Shown piece by piece: positions 1-8,860 of a DNA stretch of 64,000 nucleotides (position 1 is its first letter; each line of letters starts with the position of its first letter). The stretch comes from Pseudomonas sp. Irchel 3H7 (GTDB lineage Bacteria; Pseudomonadota; Gammaproteobacteria; Pseudomonadales; Pseudomonadaceae): the NCBI RefSeq assembly GCF_900187605.1, contig NZ_FYEA01000004.1, forward strand, positions 255,674 through 319,673. The letters run 5' to 3'. Position numbers and translations under genes: made by a program. Under the pieces are notes generated by a model that worked only from the letters and a program-made list of their open reading frames with translations, was not told the origin of the DNA and made no database searches.

Positions 1-1275
1 CGCGGACAGGTAAGGGGTGTCGATCTGTGCGAGGTTGCCCAGGCACACCACTTTGGAACCGGCGCCGGCACGGGTGATGATGGTTTTCATCTGGTGCGGC
101 GTGAGGTTCTGGCATTCGTCGATCAGGATCAGGCTCTGCTGGAAGCTGCGACCGCGAATGTAGTTGAGCGATTTGAACTGCAACGGCACTTTGCTGAGGA
201 TGTAATCGACGCTGCCATGGGTGTTTTCGTCATCCATGTGCAAGGCTTCGAGGTTGTCGGTGATGGCGCCCAGCCAAGGCTCCATTTTTTCCGCTTCGGT
301 GCCGGGCAGGAAGCCGATTTCCTGGTCCAGACCCTGCACGCTGCGGGTGGCAATGATGCGGCGATAACGCTTGCTGACCATGGTCTGCTCGATCGCCGCG
401 GCCAGCGCCAGAATGGTTTTACCGGAGCCTGCGGCCCCCGATAGATTGACCAGATGAATGTCCGGATCCAGCAACGCGTACAGCGCCAGACTCTGATAAA
501 TGTCGCGCGGCTTGAGCCCCCAGGCCTCTTGATGCAGCAGCGGTTCCTGATGCAGGTCGAGGATCAGCAGCTTGGCCTCATCGATCTCCTTGATCCAGCC
601 GACAAAGCCCTGTTCGTCAATGATGAACTCGTTGATATGCACTGCCGGCAGGTTGTCGATCAGTTGCACTTGATGCCAGGTGCGGCCGTGATCCTGACGG
701 GTGTCGACCTTGCTCACGCGGTCCCAGAAGGAGCCGGTCATGTTGTGGTAGCCGTTGGGCAGTAGGGACACATCATCGACCAGTTGGTCGGTGCTGTAAT
801 CCTCGGCATCGATGCCACAGGCGCGCGCCTTGAGGCGCATGTTGATGTCTTTGGTGACCAGCACCACCGGTTTTTTCGGGTCGCGGGTGTGCAGGTCGAT
901 CAGTTGGTTGATGATTTTGTTGTCGTTCAGATGCTCGGGCAGAATCAGGTTCGATTCGGCCTGCTTACTCATCAGAATTGACAGCAAGCCCTTCGGCCCG
1001 CCTTTGCCGCGCTGGATCGGCACACCCAGTTCGACGTCTTCCGGGGACGCATCGCCCAGGGTCTTGTCGATCAGCCGGATGGCCTGACGGCATTCAGCGG
1101 CCACGCTGTGATGCCCGCTCTTGAGCTTGTCCAGCTCTTCAAGCACGGTCATCGGGATCGCGACGTGGTGTTCTTCGAAATTCAGCAGGGCGTTTGGATC
1201 GTGAATCAATACGTTGGTATCGAGTACATAAAGGATTGGCTGGTTGGAGGAAGGGCTACGTCCGTGATCATCCAT
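1..1275 (-). CDS. PhoH family protein: PIN domain plus PhoH ATPase (partial, 3' end beyond window)
   Basis: Reading from an ATG at 1275, 425 codons stay open to the left edge, so the C-terminus is missing. The N-terminus (about residues 8-140) is a PIN-type nuclease fold, seen in YVLDTNVLIHDP and a later VTKDINMRLKARA. The second half is a PhoH ATPase with Walker A GAAGSGKT near residue 280 and Walker B LILIDECQN near residue 384. PIN-PhoH proteins of this kind (the Bacillus YlaK type) are thought to be ATP-dependent RNA-processing enzymes; the precise substrate is not known. It is divergent from the deacetylase gene across a 337-bp gap. The fold is clear; the cellular role is family inference. 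Confidence 0.93.
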   Translation of the reverse strand, partial: MDDHGRSPSSNQPILYVLDTNVLIHDPNALLNFEEHHVAIPMTVLEELDKLKSGHHSVAAECRQAIRLIDKTLGDASPEDVELGVPIQRGKGGPKGLLSILMSKQAESNLILPEHLNDNKIINQLIDLHTRDPKKPVVLVTKDINMRLKARACGIDAEDYSTDQLVDDVSLLPNGYHNMTGSFWDRVSKVDTRQDHGRTWHQVQLIDNLPAVHINEFIIDEQGFVGWIKEIDEAKLLILDLHQEPLLHQEAWGLKPRDIYQSLALYALLDPDIHLVNLSGAAGSGKTILALAAAIEQTMVSKRYRRIIATRSVQGLDQEIGFLPGTEAEKMEPWLGAITDNLEALHMDDENTHGSVDYILSKVPLQFKSLNYIRGRSFQQSLILIDECQNLTPHQMKTIITRAGAGSKVVCLGNLAQIDTPYLSA

Positions 1276-1612
1276 ACTCGGTCACCTTTGTCAGAGCCAG
1301 TAGACGCAATACCTGAGCGGTGCTGCGCCTCGAAGTGACTGCCGAAATCTCACCTGCGGAGATTCAAGTGACTGCAAACAAACGGGTCTTGGAAGACGCC
1401 ACCTGTGTTGCAGGTTTCGGCGGTCTGTCTTCGTAATACTCCAAAACCGATGACATAAAAAAGTACTTTGACGGTTTTTTTAAGTTTATTTTGCAGAGTG
1501 ACGAAAAGCCCTTGGCGGACTGTCCATAGCCCGCTAAAGTCGGAAGTCCGCCTGCACCGAAATTCCGTAAAAAATCGCCCCAAGCCCAATGTTTCCGGGC
1601 TTTTGCCGTTTC
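1276..1612. other. Intergenic region between PhoH gene and the end of the deacetylase gene
   Basis: This 337-bp stretch has no convincing gene. It is locally AT-rich around 1440-1500 (runs of A and T), which suits the PhoH promoter reading leftwards. An imperfect hairpin (AAGCCC at 1582-1587, GGGCTT at 1597-1602) lies just beyond the deacetylase stop, with a minus-strand T-tract several bases further on, so it is a weak terminator candidate. Confidence 0.4.
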
Positions 1613-2752
1613 TCAGCGAAACGCGTCCTGACAGTCCTCCCAACCGATGCCGCTTTGCGCGGTTTGCGTGATCAGCCACGGCAACGAGGTCTTCACCGCG
1701 TCTTGTTTCATGTTGAAATTGATTACCCCGTGGCGCCACAACAGCATCAGGGTCAGCACCCGCTGCGCACTCGGCGCGCCCTTGAGTTTGCCCGCGCCGT
1801 CCTGGGCATCGATGTCCCACAGCGCCACTTGCAGGCCCTGGGTGTTGAAGAAACCTTGCGCATCGCTGCGGCGCTGCCCTTCCGGCGGACGGAACAGCGG
1901 CACGTAGTTTTCCGGCAACTTGTTCTTCACCAGATCAGCGCTGCGCCGCACCGAATCCTGCCAGTCCTGCCAGTGGCTGTGGGAGCGGAACTCCCAACCT
2001 TGAACGCCGACGCACTGTTTCGAGAACTCTGCTTGCAGGCTGCTGACCGAGCGATCAGCCAGCCGCGCCTGAATATCCTTGCCCAAGACAAAGAATGTGC
2101 CGCTCAGGTTTGCCTTGCGCAGGTATTCGGTGAGCCAACCGGTGTTGTCCGGTTGCAGGTTGGCGGCGCTGTCGAACGTCAGCAGAAACAGGCGGTCGTG
2201 CATCTCGTCGCCGTTGCGCTCGTAGTCACCGAAACGATCGAATTCGTTGCTGGTCTGTGGGGACAGAGCGGCCTTGCGCAGCAACTCGTCGAGATATTGC
2301 ACATGGAAGATCCGGCTCGGTTCGGCCCACTTGGTGTAATAACTGTCGTCGCTGACCACGAACTTGGCGGCTTGCTCGCGCAGCGTCGGCAGGTCTTCGA
2401 CAAGGAAACAGAACGAGGCGTCCTGATCACAGCTTTGCTGGGCGTAGTTGTAGTTGGCCAGCAGACGCTGCCAGAGGCGTTGACGCAGAATATTGACCGC
2501 ATCGATGTTGACCGTGCGCAAGCCCAGACGCGGACCCAGAGCAGCCTCGTCCATCGACTCAGTGCCCAGCAGGACACGGGCGAACATGAGGATTTCCGCC
2601 CGTGAGGCCACGTCAAACAGCGTCGGGTTGCTGAGCTGCTCTGGCCATGTGCTGCGATCCAGCGTCGCCACATCGCCCGGCGCCGCGACGGCACCGACGC
2701 TCAACAGCCACGCGGTGAATAAAAGAACAATGCGCAAAAGGGATGTCTCCAT
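1613..2752 (-). CDS. Polysaccharide deacetylase family protein with divergent active site
   Basis: This 379-residue exported protein has a clean signal peptide (METSLLRIVLLFTAWLLSVG, cleavage near AVAA). A NodB-like domain occupies the second half. The motifs are recognisable but altered: LLTFDSA where TFDDG is usual, SHSHWQ where H(S/T)xxH is usual, and FRPPEG where RxPYG is usual, followed by LWDIDAQD. Family members remove N- or O-acetyl groups from cell-wall or exopolysaccharides using a metal bound by Asp-His-His. Here two of the three ligands look replaced, so activity may be lost or the chemistry changed. The N-terminal 190 residues match nothing I recognise. The alginate operon begins about 2 kb away, but a link is unproven. 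Confidence 0.75.
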   Translation of the reverse strand: METSLLRIVLLFTAWLLSVGAVAAPGDVATLDRSTWPEQLSNPTLFDVASRAEILMFARVLLGTESMDEAALGPRLGLRTVNIDAVNILRQRLWQRLLANYNYAQQSCDQDASFCFLVEDLPTLREQAAKFVVSDDSYYTKWAEPSRIFHVQYLDELLRKAALSPQTSNEFDRFGDYERNGDEMHDRLFLLTFDSAANLQPDNTGWLTEYLRKANLSGTFFVLGKDIQARLADRSVSSLQAEFSKQCVGVQGWEFRSHSHWQDWQDSVRRSADLVKNKLPENYVPLFRPPEGQRRSDAQGFFNTQGLQVALWDIDAQDGAGKLKGAPSAQRVLTLMLLWRHGVINFNMKQDAVKTSLPWLITQTAQSGIGWEDCQDAFR

Positions 2753-2802
2753 AACAAAACCCGCGCGGCACTATAGCTGATGTGCAAGGCTGAAGGACGC
2801 CG

Positions 2803-2964
2803 CCCTCACCCCAGCCCTCCCGAAACGTCGGACCGCCCGGGGGGAGAGGGAGCTGACCGAGTATCGCTTTCGATATCCGCCAATCGGAACTACCGAGTCG
2901 CACTCAAATTTTGAAATCAGTGAGATCGGTTCCCTCTCCCTCTGGGAGAGGGCTGGGGTGAGGG
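2803..2964. repeat. CTC-type palindrome-ended dispersed repeat, copy A
   Basis: The element is bounded by perfect inverted ends (CCCTCACCCCAGCCCTC and its complement) and has a less conserved centre. It fills most of the gap between the deacetylase and yaaA promoters. The left arm carries an inserted CGAAACGTCGGACCGCCC block also seen in copy F. Seven copies, two of them truncated, occur in the window. Confidence 0.85.
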
Positions 2965-3079
2965 AAACATCCACCAGCCGTCGCAAATGCCCAAGCTTCC
3001 CCACACCTATTGCCCCCATAGCTGGAGTCAACTCGGACAACCCCCTAGAATCGCCCCCACGATTAAAGGAGACGACTTC

Positions 3080-3859
3080 ATGCTGATGGTGATTTCCCCC
3101 GCCAAGACCCTCGATTACGAAACACCGCCGGCGACCCAGCGCTTCACCCAGCCGCAATACCTTGACCACTCGCAGGAACTGATCCAGCAACTGCGCGACC
3201 TGACGCCTGCACAAATCAGCGAGCTGATGCATGTGTCCGACAAGATCGGCGGGCTCAATGCCGCGCGTTTCGGCAGCTGGACACCCGCGTTCACTCCGGA
3301 AAACGCCAAGCAGGCGCTGCTCGCGTTCAAGGGTGACGTCTACACCGGTCTCGACGCGCAATCCTTCAGTGAAGCCAATTTCGATTACGCGCAAAAACAC
3401 CTGCGCATGCTCTCCGGCCTCTATGGCTTGCTGCGCCCGCTCGACCTGATGCAACCGTATCGCCTGGAAATGGGCACCAAACTGGCCAACGCCCGGGGCA
3501 AGGACTTGTACGCTTTCTGGGGCACGCGCATCAGCGAATGGCTGAACGAAGCGCTGGTCGATCAGGGCGACGATGTGCTGCTCAACCTGGCGTCCAACGA
3601 GTACTTCTCGGCAGTCAAACGCACGGCCCTGAACGCGCGGATCATCAACACCGAGTTCAAGGACCAGAAGAACGGCCAGTACAAGATCATCAGCTTCTAC
3701 GCGAAGAAAGCGCGGGGCCTGATGAGCCGTTTCGTGATTCAGGAAAAGATCAACGATCCTGCCCTGCTCAAGCAATTCGATGTGCAGGGTTATCGCTACA
3801 GCGCCGAGCATTCGAAACCGGACAATCTGGTATTTCTGCGCGACCATGCCCCCGAATAA
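3080..3859 (+). CDS. yaaA: Peroxide stress protein YaaA (DUF328/UPF0246)
   Basis: The product is 259 residues, the usual family length, starting [21 protein letters not shown] chose the ATG at 3080 because AAAGGAG lies 9 bases upstream; the open frame extends further upstream but without family similarity. The family signature [20 protein letters not shown] and the C-terminal [16 protein letters not shown] are present. In E. coli YaaA limits intracellular free iron and protects DNA during peroxide stress, and it is under OxyR control. The gene is monocistronic, followed by a perfect hairpin. Confidence 0.95.
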   Translation: MLMVISPAKTLDYETPPATQRFTQPQYLDHSQELIQQLRDLTPAQISELMHVSDKIGGLNAARFGSWTPAFTPENAKQALLAFKGDVYTGLDAQSFSEANFDYAQKHLRMLSGLYGLLRPLDLMQPYRLEMGTKLANARGKDLYAFWGTRISEWLNEALVDQGDDVLLNLASNEYFSAVKRTALNARIINTEFKDQKNGQYKIISFYAKKARGLMSRFVIQEKINDPALLKQFDVQGYRYSAEHSKPDNLVFLRDHAPE

Positions 3860-3870
3860 AGCATGCCTAA

Positions 3871-3900
3871 TGCACGACTCTTAATATCAAGAGTCGTGCA
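3871..3900 (+). terminator. Perfect 12-bp inverted repeat after yaaA
   Basis: TGCACGACTCTT at 3871-3882 pairs exactly with AAGAGTCGTGCA at 3889-3900 across a 6-base loop. No T-run follows directly, so it is either a weak terminator or an mRNA 3' stabiliser for yaaA. Confidence 0.55.
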
Positions 3901-4669
3901 GCTCGCACGATGTCAAAAAACCCTCGCCACATTTCGCCATTTTAATGGCGCCAGAAAAACCTCCCTGTCTTTTCTAAGATTAGTTTCACTCGACACTGAT
4001 CATTTTTTTCAGTAGTGGCACCTAAATTTTTTCACTGTAGTGGCACAAAACTATCTAACGTGATTTTTCGCCTGTTATTAAAGGTCGAAAACGAAAGTGC
4101 TATCAAATTGAGACTAGTGCCATCTCTGACAATATTTCAAGAAATTTCAGATTTCGCGATGAGCGGACAGGAACTTCGTCCGAATGCATAGCTCATACCA
4201 CCGGTAACGATTCTCGCCGAGTTTGTACGAGATAACTTACGCGGAGCAGATGGCCATGTAACCAAGTTGTCACAGCAACTTGCCTAGATGACTAACTAGT
4301 CTCAAAACAGACGATGGACAGGAGATACGCACCATTAATATCCCCTACAAAGGCCATGGCCGCGCCCTTATAAACGTGCTCGCCTGAGCACCCAACCGCT
4401 TGATTTACGGGACTTTCATCCCGACATCGAGCGCGCAAGACGATTGCACAAGAGTCTTCTCCAAAGAAGATCGGATGCATAACAGGGCACGTCATAACAA
4501 CAAGGCCTGGTTACGCACATCTTGAGTGCACTTATTTAGACACTCGAAACTTAGTATGCCTGCACACGGCATTGTGGCGCCTGTATGCCGCACTTTCGAG
4601 TGCACTAATGAACGCTGAACACCATTAACTCCGGCCCTCTAAGGCCTGATATATACAGAGGTAATTGCG
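3901..4669 (+). promoter_or_regulatory. algD upstream regulatory region and long 5' leader
   Basis: This region of about 770 bp has no credible gene and is clearly more AT-rich than its surroundings. A direct repeat GTAGTGGCAC occurs at 4012-4021 and 4037-4046, with a reversed AGTGCCAT at 4116-4123. The leader also holds an inverted pair GAGTGCACT...CGAGTGCACT between about 4525 and 4606. In P. aeruginosa the algD promoter has far-upstream AlgR sites, AmrZ sites and a leader of several hundred bases. The layout here is similar, but I could not assign individual binding sites. Confidence 0.55.
4171..4197 (+). promoter_or_regulatory. Candidate AlgU (sigma-22) promoter of the alginate operon
   Basis: GAACTT at 4171-4176 matches the AlgU/RpoE -35 hexamer exactly, followed by a 16-base spacer and TCATA at 4193-4197 as a -10. 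Spacing of 16-17 bases is standard for this sigma factor. Transcription starting near 4203 would give a leader of about 465 bases before algD, comparable to the long algD leader in P. aeruginosa. Confidence 0.6.
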
Positions 4670-5986
4670 ATGCGCATCAGCATATTTGGTTTGGGTTACG
4701 TTGGCGCAGTATGTGCCGGTTGCCTGTCTGCACGGGGCCATGACGTAGTTGGCGTCGATGTTGCCAAAGACAAGATCGACATGATCAATGCCGGCAAATC
4801 GCCGATTGTTGAACCGGGCCTGGGCGAACTTCTGCAACAGGGTATCCAGACCGGTCGTCTGCGTGGCACGACCAACTTCGCCGAGGCGATTCGCGACACC
4901 GACCTGTCGATGATCTGCGTCGGTACGCCGAGCAAGAAGAACGGCGACCTCGAACTGAACTACATCGAAGCGGTATGCCGCGAGATCGGTTTTGTCCTGC
5001 GTGAAAAAACCACTCGCCACACCATCGTCGTGCGCAGCACCGTACTGCCGGGCACTGTTGCCAACGTGGTGATCCCGATTCTCGAAGACTGCTCGGGCAA
5101 GAAAGCCGGCGTCGACTTCGGCGTTGCGGTCAACCCTGAGTTCCTGCGTGAATCCACCGCGATCGCCGACTACGACCTGCCACCGATGACCGTCATCGGC
5201 GAGTTCGACAAGGCCTCGGGCGACGTTCTGCAATCGCTGTACGAAGAACTCGACGCACCGATCATCCGCAAGGACATCGCCGTCGCCGAGATGATCAAGT
5301 ACACCTGCAACGTCTGGCACGCAACCAAAGTGACCTTCGCCAACGAGATCGGCAACATCGCCAAAGCGGTCGGCGTCGATGGCCGTGAAGTGATGGAAGT
5401 GGTCTGCCAGGACAAGACCCTCAACCTGTCCCAGTACTACATGCGCCCAGGCTTCGCCTTCGGCGGTTCGTGCCTGCCAAAAGACGTGCGCGCCCTGACC
5501 TACCGCGCCGGCTCGCTGGACGTCGAAGCGCCGCTGCTCAACTCGCTGATGCGCAGCAACGAATCGCAAGTGCAGAACGCCTTCGACATCGTTGAAAGCC
5601 ACGACAAACGCAAAGTCGCCCTGCTCGGCCTGAGCTTCAAGGCCGGCACCGACGATCTGCGCGAAAGCCCGCTGGTGGAACTGGCCGAGATGCTGATCGG
5701 CAAGGGTTACGACCTGAGCATCTACGACAGCAACGTCGAGTACGCCCGAGTTCACGGCGCGAACAAGGACTACATCGAGTCGAAGATCCCGCACGTTTCG
5801 TCCCTGCTCAACGCGGACTTCGATTCGGTGATCGACAACTCCGACGTGATCATCCTTGGTAACCGCGACGAGAAGTTCCGCCCGTTGGCCCAGCAAGCGC
5901 CGCACGGCAAACAGGTCATCGACCTGGTCGGCTTCATGGCCAAAGCCACTGACGCCGGTACTCGCACCGAAGGTATCTGCTGGTAA
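4670..5986 (+). CDS. algD: GDP-mannose 6-dehydrogenase AlgD
   Basis: The 438-residue product oxidises GDP-mannose to GDP-mannuronic acid with two NAD+, the committed step of alginate synthesis in the cytoplasm. The N-terminal Rossmann motif is FGLGYVGAVCAG (residues 5-16). The catalytic cysteine lies in FGGSCLPKDVRAL (near residue 268), and the C-terminal UDP/GDP-sugar dehydrogenase domain contains LLGLSFKAGTDDLRESP. Length and sequence match P. aeruginosa AlgD throughout. It is the first gene of the operon, separated from alg8 by a REPIN. Confidence 0.98.
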   Translation: MRISIFGLGYVGAVCAGCLSARGHDVVGVDVAKDKIDMINAGKSPIVEPGLGELLQQGIQTGRLRGTTNFAEAIRDTDLSMICVGTPSKKNGDLELNYIEAVCREIGFVLREKTTRHTIVVRSTVLPGTVANVVIPILEDCSGKKAGVDFGVAVNPEFLRESTAIADYDLPPMTVIGEFDKASGDVLQSLYEELDAPIIRKDIAVAEMIKYTCNVWHATKVTFANEIGNIAKAVGVDGREVMEVVCQDKTLNLSQYYMRPGFAFGGSCLPKDVRALTYRAGSLDVEAPLLNSLMRSNESQVQNAFDIVESHDKRKVALLGLSFKAGTDDLRESPLVELAEMLIGKGYDLSIYDSNVEYARVHGANKDYIESKIPHVSSLLNADFDSVIDNSDVIILGNRDEKFRPLAQQAPHGKQVIDLVGFMAKATDAGTRTEGICW

Positions 5987-5994
5987 AGCAGCCC

Positions 5995-6092
5995 TGTAGG
6001 AGCTGTCGAGTGAAACGAGGCTGCGATCTTTTCGGGAACACCAAAATCCCAAGCGAAAGATCAAAAGATCGCAGCCTTCGGCAGCTCCTACA
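5995..6092. repeat. REPIN (GTAGGAGCTG type) between algD and alg8
   Basis: Two inverted REP arms, TGTAGGAGCTGTCGAG... and ...CGGCAGCTCCTACA, enclose a short spacer with GCTGCGATCTTTTG-type sequence on both sides. The transcript would fold into a long hairpin between the first and second genes of the operon. Confidence 0.85.
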
Positions 6093-6155
6093 TGTCCTTG
6101 CAAGTTTTTGTAAGCCTGCCTTAACCCCATCGGGCTCGGCCCGAGATACAGACGG

Positions 6156-7646
6156 ATGCAGATTATGCACAGGCTAAAGCACGGCCTACTTCAGGCCGCC
6201 GGTTGGCTGTTTTACCTAAGTTTGTTGATGGGCCTGGCCTTGATGCTGCCCACGTCCACATTCGACTCCGAGTCGAAGGACTTCATTTTCCTGATTGGCG
6301 CCGTGGGTATCTGGCGCTACTCGATGGGTGCAACGCACTTTGTGCGCGGCATGATTTTTCTCTACATCGTTTACCCGCACCTGCGCCGCAAAGTGCGCAA
6401 GCTGGGTAAGGCGGCGGACCCGTCGCATGTGTTCCTGATGGTCACCAGTTTCCGGATCGACGCGCTCACCACCGCGCAGGTCTACAGCTCGGTGATCCGC
6501 GAAGCCATCGACTGCGAACTGCCGACCACCGTGGTCTGCTCGATCGTCGAAATGTCCGATGAGCTGCTGGTCAAGGCACTGTGGGCACGGATGAATCCGC
6601 CCGACCGCGTCAAGCTCGACTTCGTGCGCATTCCCGGCACCGGCAAACGTGATGGCCTGGCCTATGGTTTCCGCGCGATCTCCCGTCACCTGCCGGACGA
6701 CCGCGCCGTGGTGGCCGTGATCGATGGCGACACCGTGCTCGGCGAAGGCACCGTGCGCAAGACCGTGCCGTGGTTCCAGCTGTTCGGCAACGTCGGCGGC
6801 CTGACCACCAACGAGTTCTGCGAAGTGCGCGGCGGCTACATCATGAGCGAATGGCACAAGCTGCGTTTCGCCCAGCGCCACATCAACATGTGCTCGATGG
6901 CCCTGTCCAAACGCGTACTGACCATGACCGGTCGTATGTCGGTGTTCCGCGCCACTGTGGTGACCAACCCGGAATTCATCGCCGACGTTGAAAGCGACTC
7001 GCTGCAACACTGGCGTCTGGGCCGCTTCAAGTTTTTGACCGGCGACGACAAGTCGAGCTGGTTCAGCCTGATGCGCCTCGGCTACGACACCTTTTACGTG
7101 CCTGACGCGGCGATCAACACCGTTGAACACCCGCCGGAAAAGAGCTTCATCAAGGCCAGCCGCAAACTGATGTTCCGCTGGTACGGCAACAACCTGCGCC
7201 AGAACTCACGAGCGCTGGGCCTGGGTGTGAAACGTCTCGGCGCGTTCACCTCGGTGGTGCTGTTCGACCAACGCGTGTCGATGTGGACCTCCTTGCTCGG
7301 CCTGACCGTGGCGCTCATCGCCAGCTTCAAATACGGCACCGCGTTCATCCTCGTTTACCTGCTGTGGATCGGCATCACCCGCCTGATCCTGACGTTGCTG
7401 TTGTCGTGTTCCGGTCACCGCATCGGCCCGGCTTACCCAGCGATTCTGTATTACAACCAGATCGTCGGTGCGCTGGTGAAGATCTACGTGTTCTTCCGCC
7501 TCGACCAACAATCCTGGACTCGCCAACCGACATCCCTGACCCGTGATCTCGCCAGCTTTCAACGTTGGTTCAACACCTGGTCGTCTCGGACCATGACCTT
7601 CTCCGCCGGCAGCATTTTTGTCGCCGTGCTGCTGATGATGGTCTGA
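6156..7646 (+). CDS. alg8: Alginate polymerase catalytic subunit Alg8
   Basis: This 496-residue inner-membrane family 2 glycosyltransferase polymerises mannuronate from GDP-mannuronate. N-terminal membrane segments begin at [20 protein letters not shown]. The GT-2 acidic motifs are [29 protein letters not shown] and [11 protein letters not shown]. Two or more C-terminal transmembrane helices follow. A second in-frame ATG at 6165 would give MHRLKHG, closer to P. aeruginosa Alg8, and is equally possible. It works with Alg44, encoded next. Confidence 0.97.
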   Translation: MQIMHRLKHGLLQAAGWLFYLSLLMGLALMLPTSTFDSESKDFIFLIGAVGIWRYSMGATHFVRGMIFLYIVYPHLRRKVRKLGKAADPSHVFLMVTSFRIDALTTAQVYSSVIREAIDCELPTTVVCSIVEMSDELLVKALWARMNPPDRVKLDFVRIPGTGKRDGLAYGFRAISRHLPDDRAVVAVIDGDTVLGEGTVRKTVPWFQLFGNVGGLTTNEFCEVRGGYIMSEWHKLRFAQRHINMCSMALSKRVLTMTGRMSVFRATVVTNPEFIADVESDSLQHWRLGRFKFLTGDDKSSWFSLMRLGYDTFYVPDAAINTVEHPPEKSFIKASRKLMFRWYGNNLRQNSRALGLGVKRLGAFTSVVLFDQRVSMWTSLLGLTVALIASFKYGTAFILVYLLWIGITRLILTLLLSCSGHRIGPAYPAILYYNQIVGALVKIYVFFRLDQQSWTRQPTSLTRDLASFQRWFNTWSSRTMTFSAGSIFVAVLLMMV

Positions 7647-7681
7647 CCCGCCCCTATTGAATTAACAAGGAAATCGCCCCT

Positions 7682-8851
7682 ATGAATACCGCCGTCAACG
7701 CCAACGTAGTGCATGAATCCGAAGCCCAGCGCCAACACGCCCGCGTGAAAATCCCGGCCAAACTGCGCTTCTTCGGTCCTGACCGGACACCAGTCGAAGC
7801 GCGGGTCATCGACCTGTCTGCCGGTGGTCTGGCGTTCAACGCCGGGCAGCTGCCGCTGACCATTGGCCAGGTGTACAAGGCGCGTCTGCAATTCGTCATC
7901 GACAACCTCGGCATCGCCATGGACGTTGAACTGCAAGTACGTTCCTTCGATCGCCAGACCGGCCGCGCCGGCTGCCAGTTCCAGAATCTGGAGCCGCAGG
8001 ACATTTCCACTCTGCGCCACTTGATCACTTCGCACCTGGCCGGCGACATCGTCAGCATCGGTGAAGTGCTGGCGACCTTGCAGCGCGACAACTTCACCAA
8101 GGCGCGCAAGGTCAAGGACGGCGGCTCCGGCATGACCCCGTTCGGTCGCCTGAAAGCGGTGACATTCAGCGCCGGTATCTTCGCGGTCGGTCTGGTCGCG
8201 GCGGGTTTCATTTTCAAATCGGTGTACGGCATGTACTTCGTCAGCCACGCGCAGGCCGGTCTGGTCAGCGTGCCGGGGATGAACATCACCATGCCGCGTG
8301 ACGGCACCGTGCAGAGCCTGGTCAAGTCCGACGGCGTCGCGGCCAAAGGCGCGCCACTGGCGACCTTCAGCACCAGCATGCTCGATGTGCTCAAGGGCCA
8401 TCTGGAAGAAGATCAACTGTCGCCGGCCAAGGTTGAAGAACTGTTCGGCAAGCAAATGACCGGCACCCTGACTTCGCCATGCGATTGCACCGTGGCCCAG
8501 CAACTGGTCGCCGACGGTCAATACGCGAGCAAGGGCGATGTGATCTTCCAACTGGTGCCGCGCAACACCCAGGCCACCGTCGATGCGCGCTTCTCCTATC
8601 GCCAGTTCGGCGACGTGCGTCCAGGCACCCCGGTGAGCTTCCAGATTGCCGGCGAAGACAAGACCCGCACCGGCAAGATCGTCAGCAGCACCAGCCTGAA
8701 GAGCGCCGACCTGTCTTCCGATATCCGCGTGCAGATCCAGCCTGACGAGCCGCTCGACAGCAGCCTCGCCGGCCGCCCGGTGGAAGTGAACAGCGACCGT
8801 GGCCCGAACCTGAACTGGCTGATCGAGAAAGCCATGGCTGCCGGTCTTTAA
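7682..8851 (+). CDS. alg44: c-di-GMP-binding alginate co-polymerase Alg44
   Basis: The 389-residue protein has an N-terminal PilZ domain with the c-di-GMP motif R17-x3-R21 (QRQHARVKIP) and DLSAGGLAFN. A single transmembrane segment lies near residues 160-180, followed by a periplasmic HlyD-like region (MNITMPRDGTVQSLVKSDGV). Binding of c-di-GMP to the PilZ domain is required for polymerisation by Alg8 in P. aeruginosa, and both key arginines are conserved here. It follows alg8 by 35 bases. Confidence 0.97.
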   Translation: MNTAVNANVVHESEAQRQHARVKIPAKLRFFGPDRTPVEARVIDLSAGGLAFNAGQLPLTIGQVYKARLQFVIDNLGIAMDVELQVRSFDRQTGRAGCQFQNLEPQDISTLRHLITSHLAGDIVSIGEVLATLQRDNFTKARKVKDGGSGMTPFGRLKAVTFSAGIFAVGLVAAGFIFKSVYGMYFVSHAQAGLVSVPGMNITMPRDGTVQSLVKSDGVAAKGAPLATFSTSMLDVLKGHLEEDQLSPAKVEELFGKQMTGTLTSPCDCTVAQQLVADGQYASKGDVIFQLVPRNTQATVDARFSYRQFGDVRPGTPVSFQIAGEDKTRTGKIVSSTSLKSADLSSDIRVQIQPDEPLDSSLAGRPVEVNSDRGPNLNWLIEKAMAAGL

Positions 8852-8860
8852 GTCGAGGAC

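Noticed and set aside
4292..4495. 67-codon frame in the algD leader, minus strand
   Set aside because: No ribosome site, unusual composition and it lies in a regulatory region; nothing supports a gene.
4625..6130. 501-codon open frame antisense to algD
   Set aside because: It mirrors algD exactly; the protein is compositionally odd (Val/Asp/His-rich) as expected of the opposite strand of GC-rich coding DNA. Similar long frames antisense to other alginate genes were rejected for the same reason.
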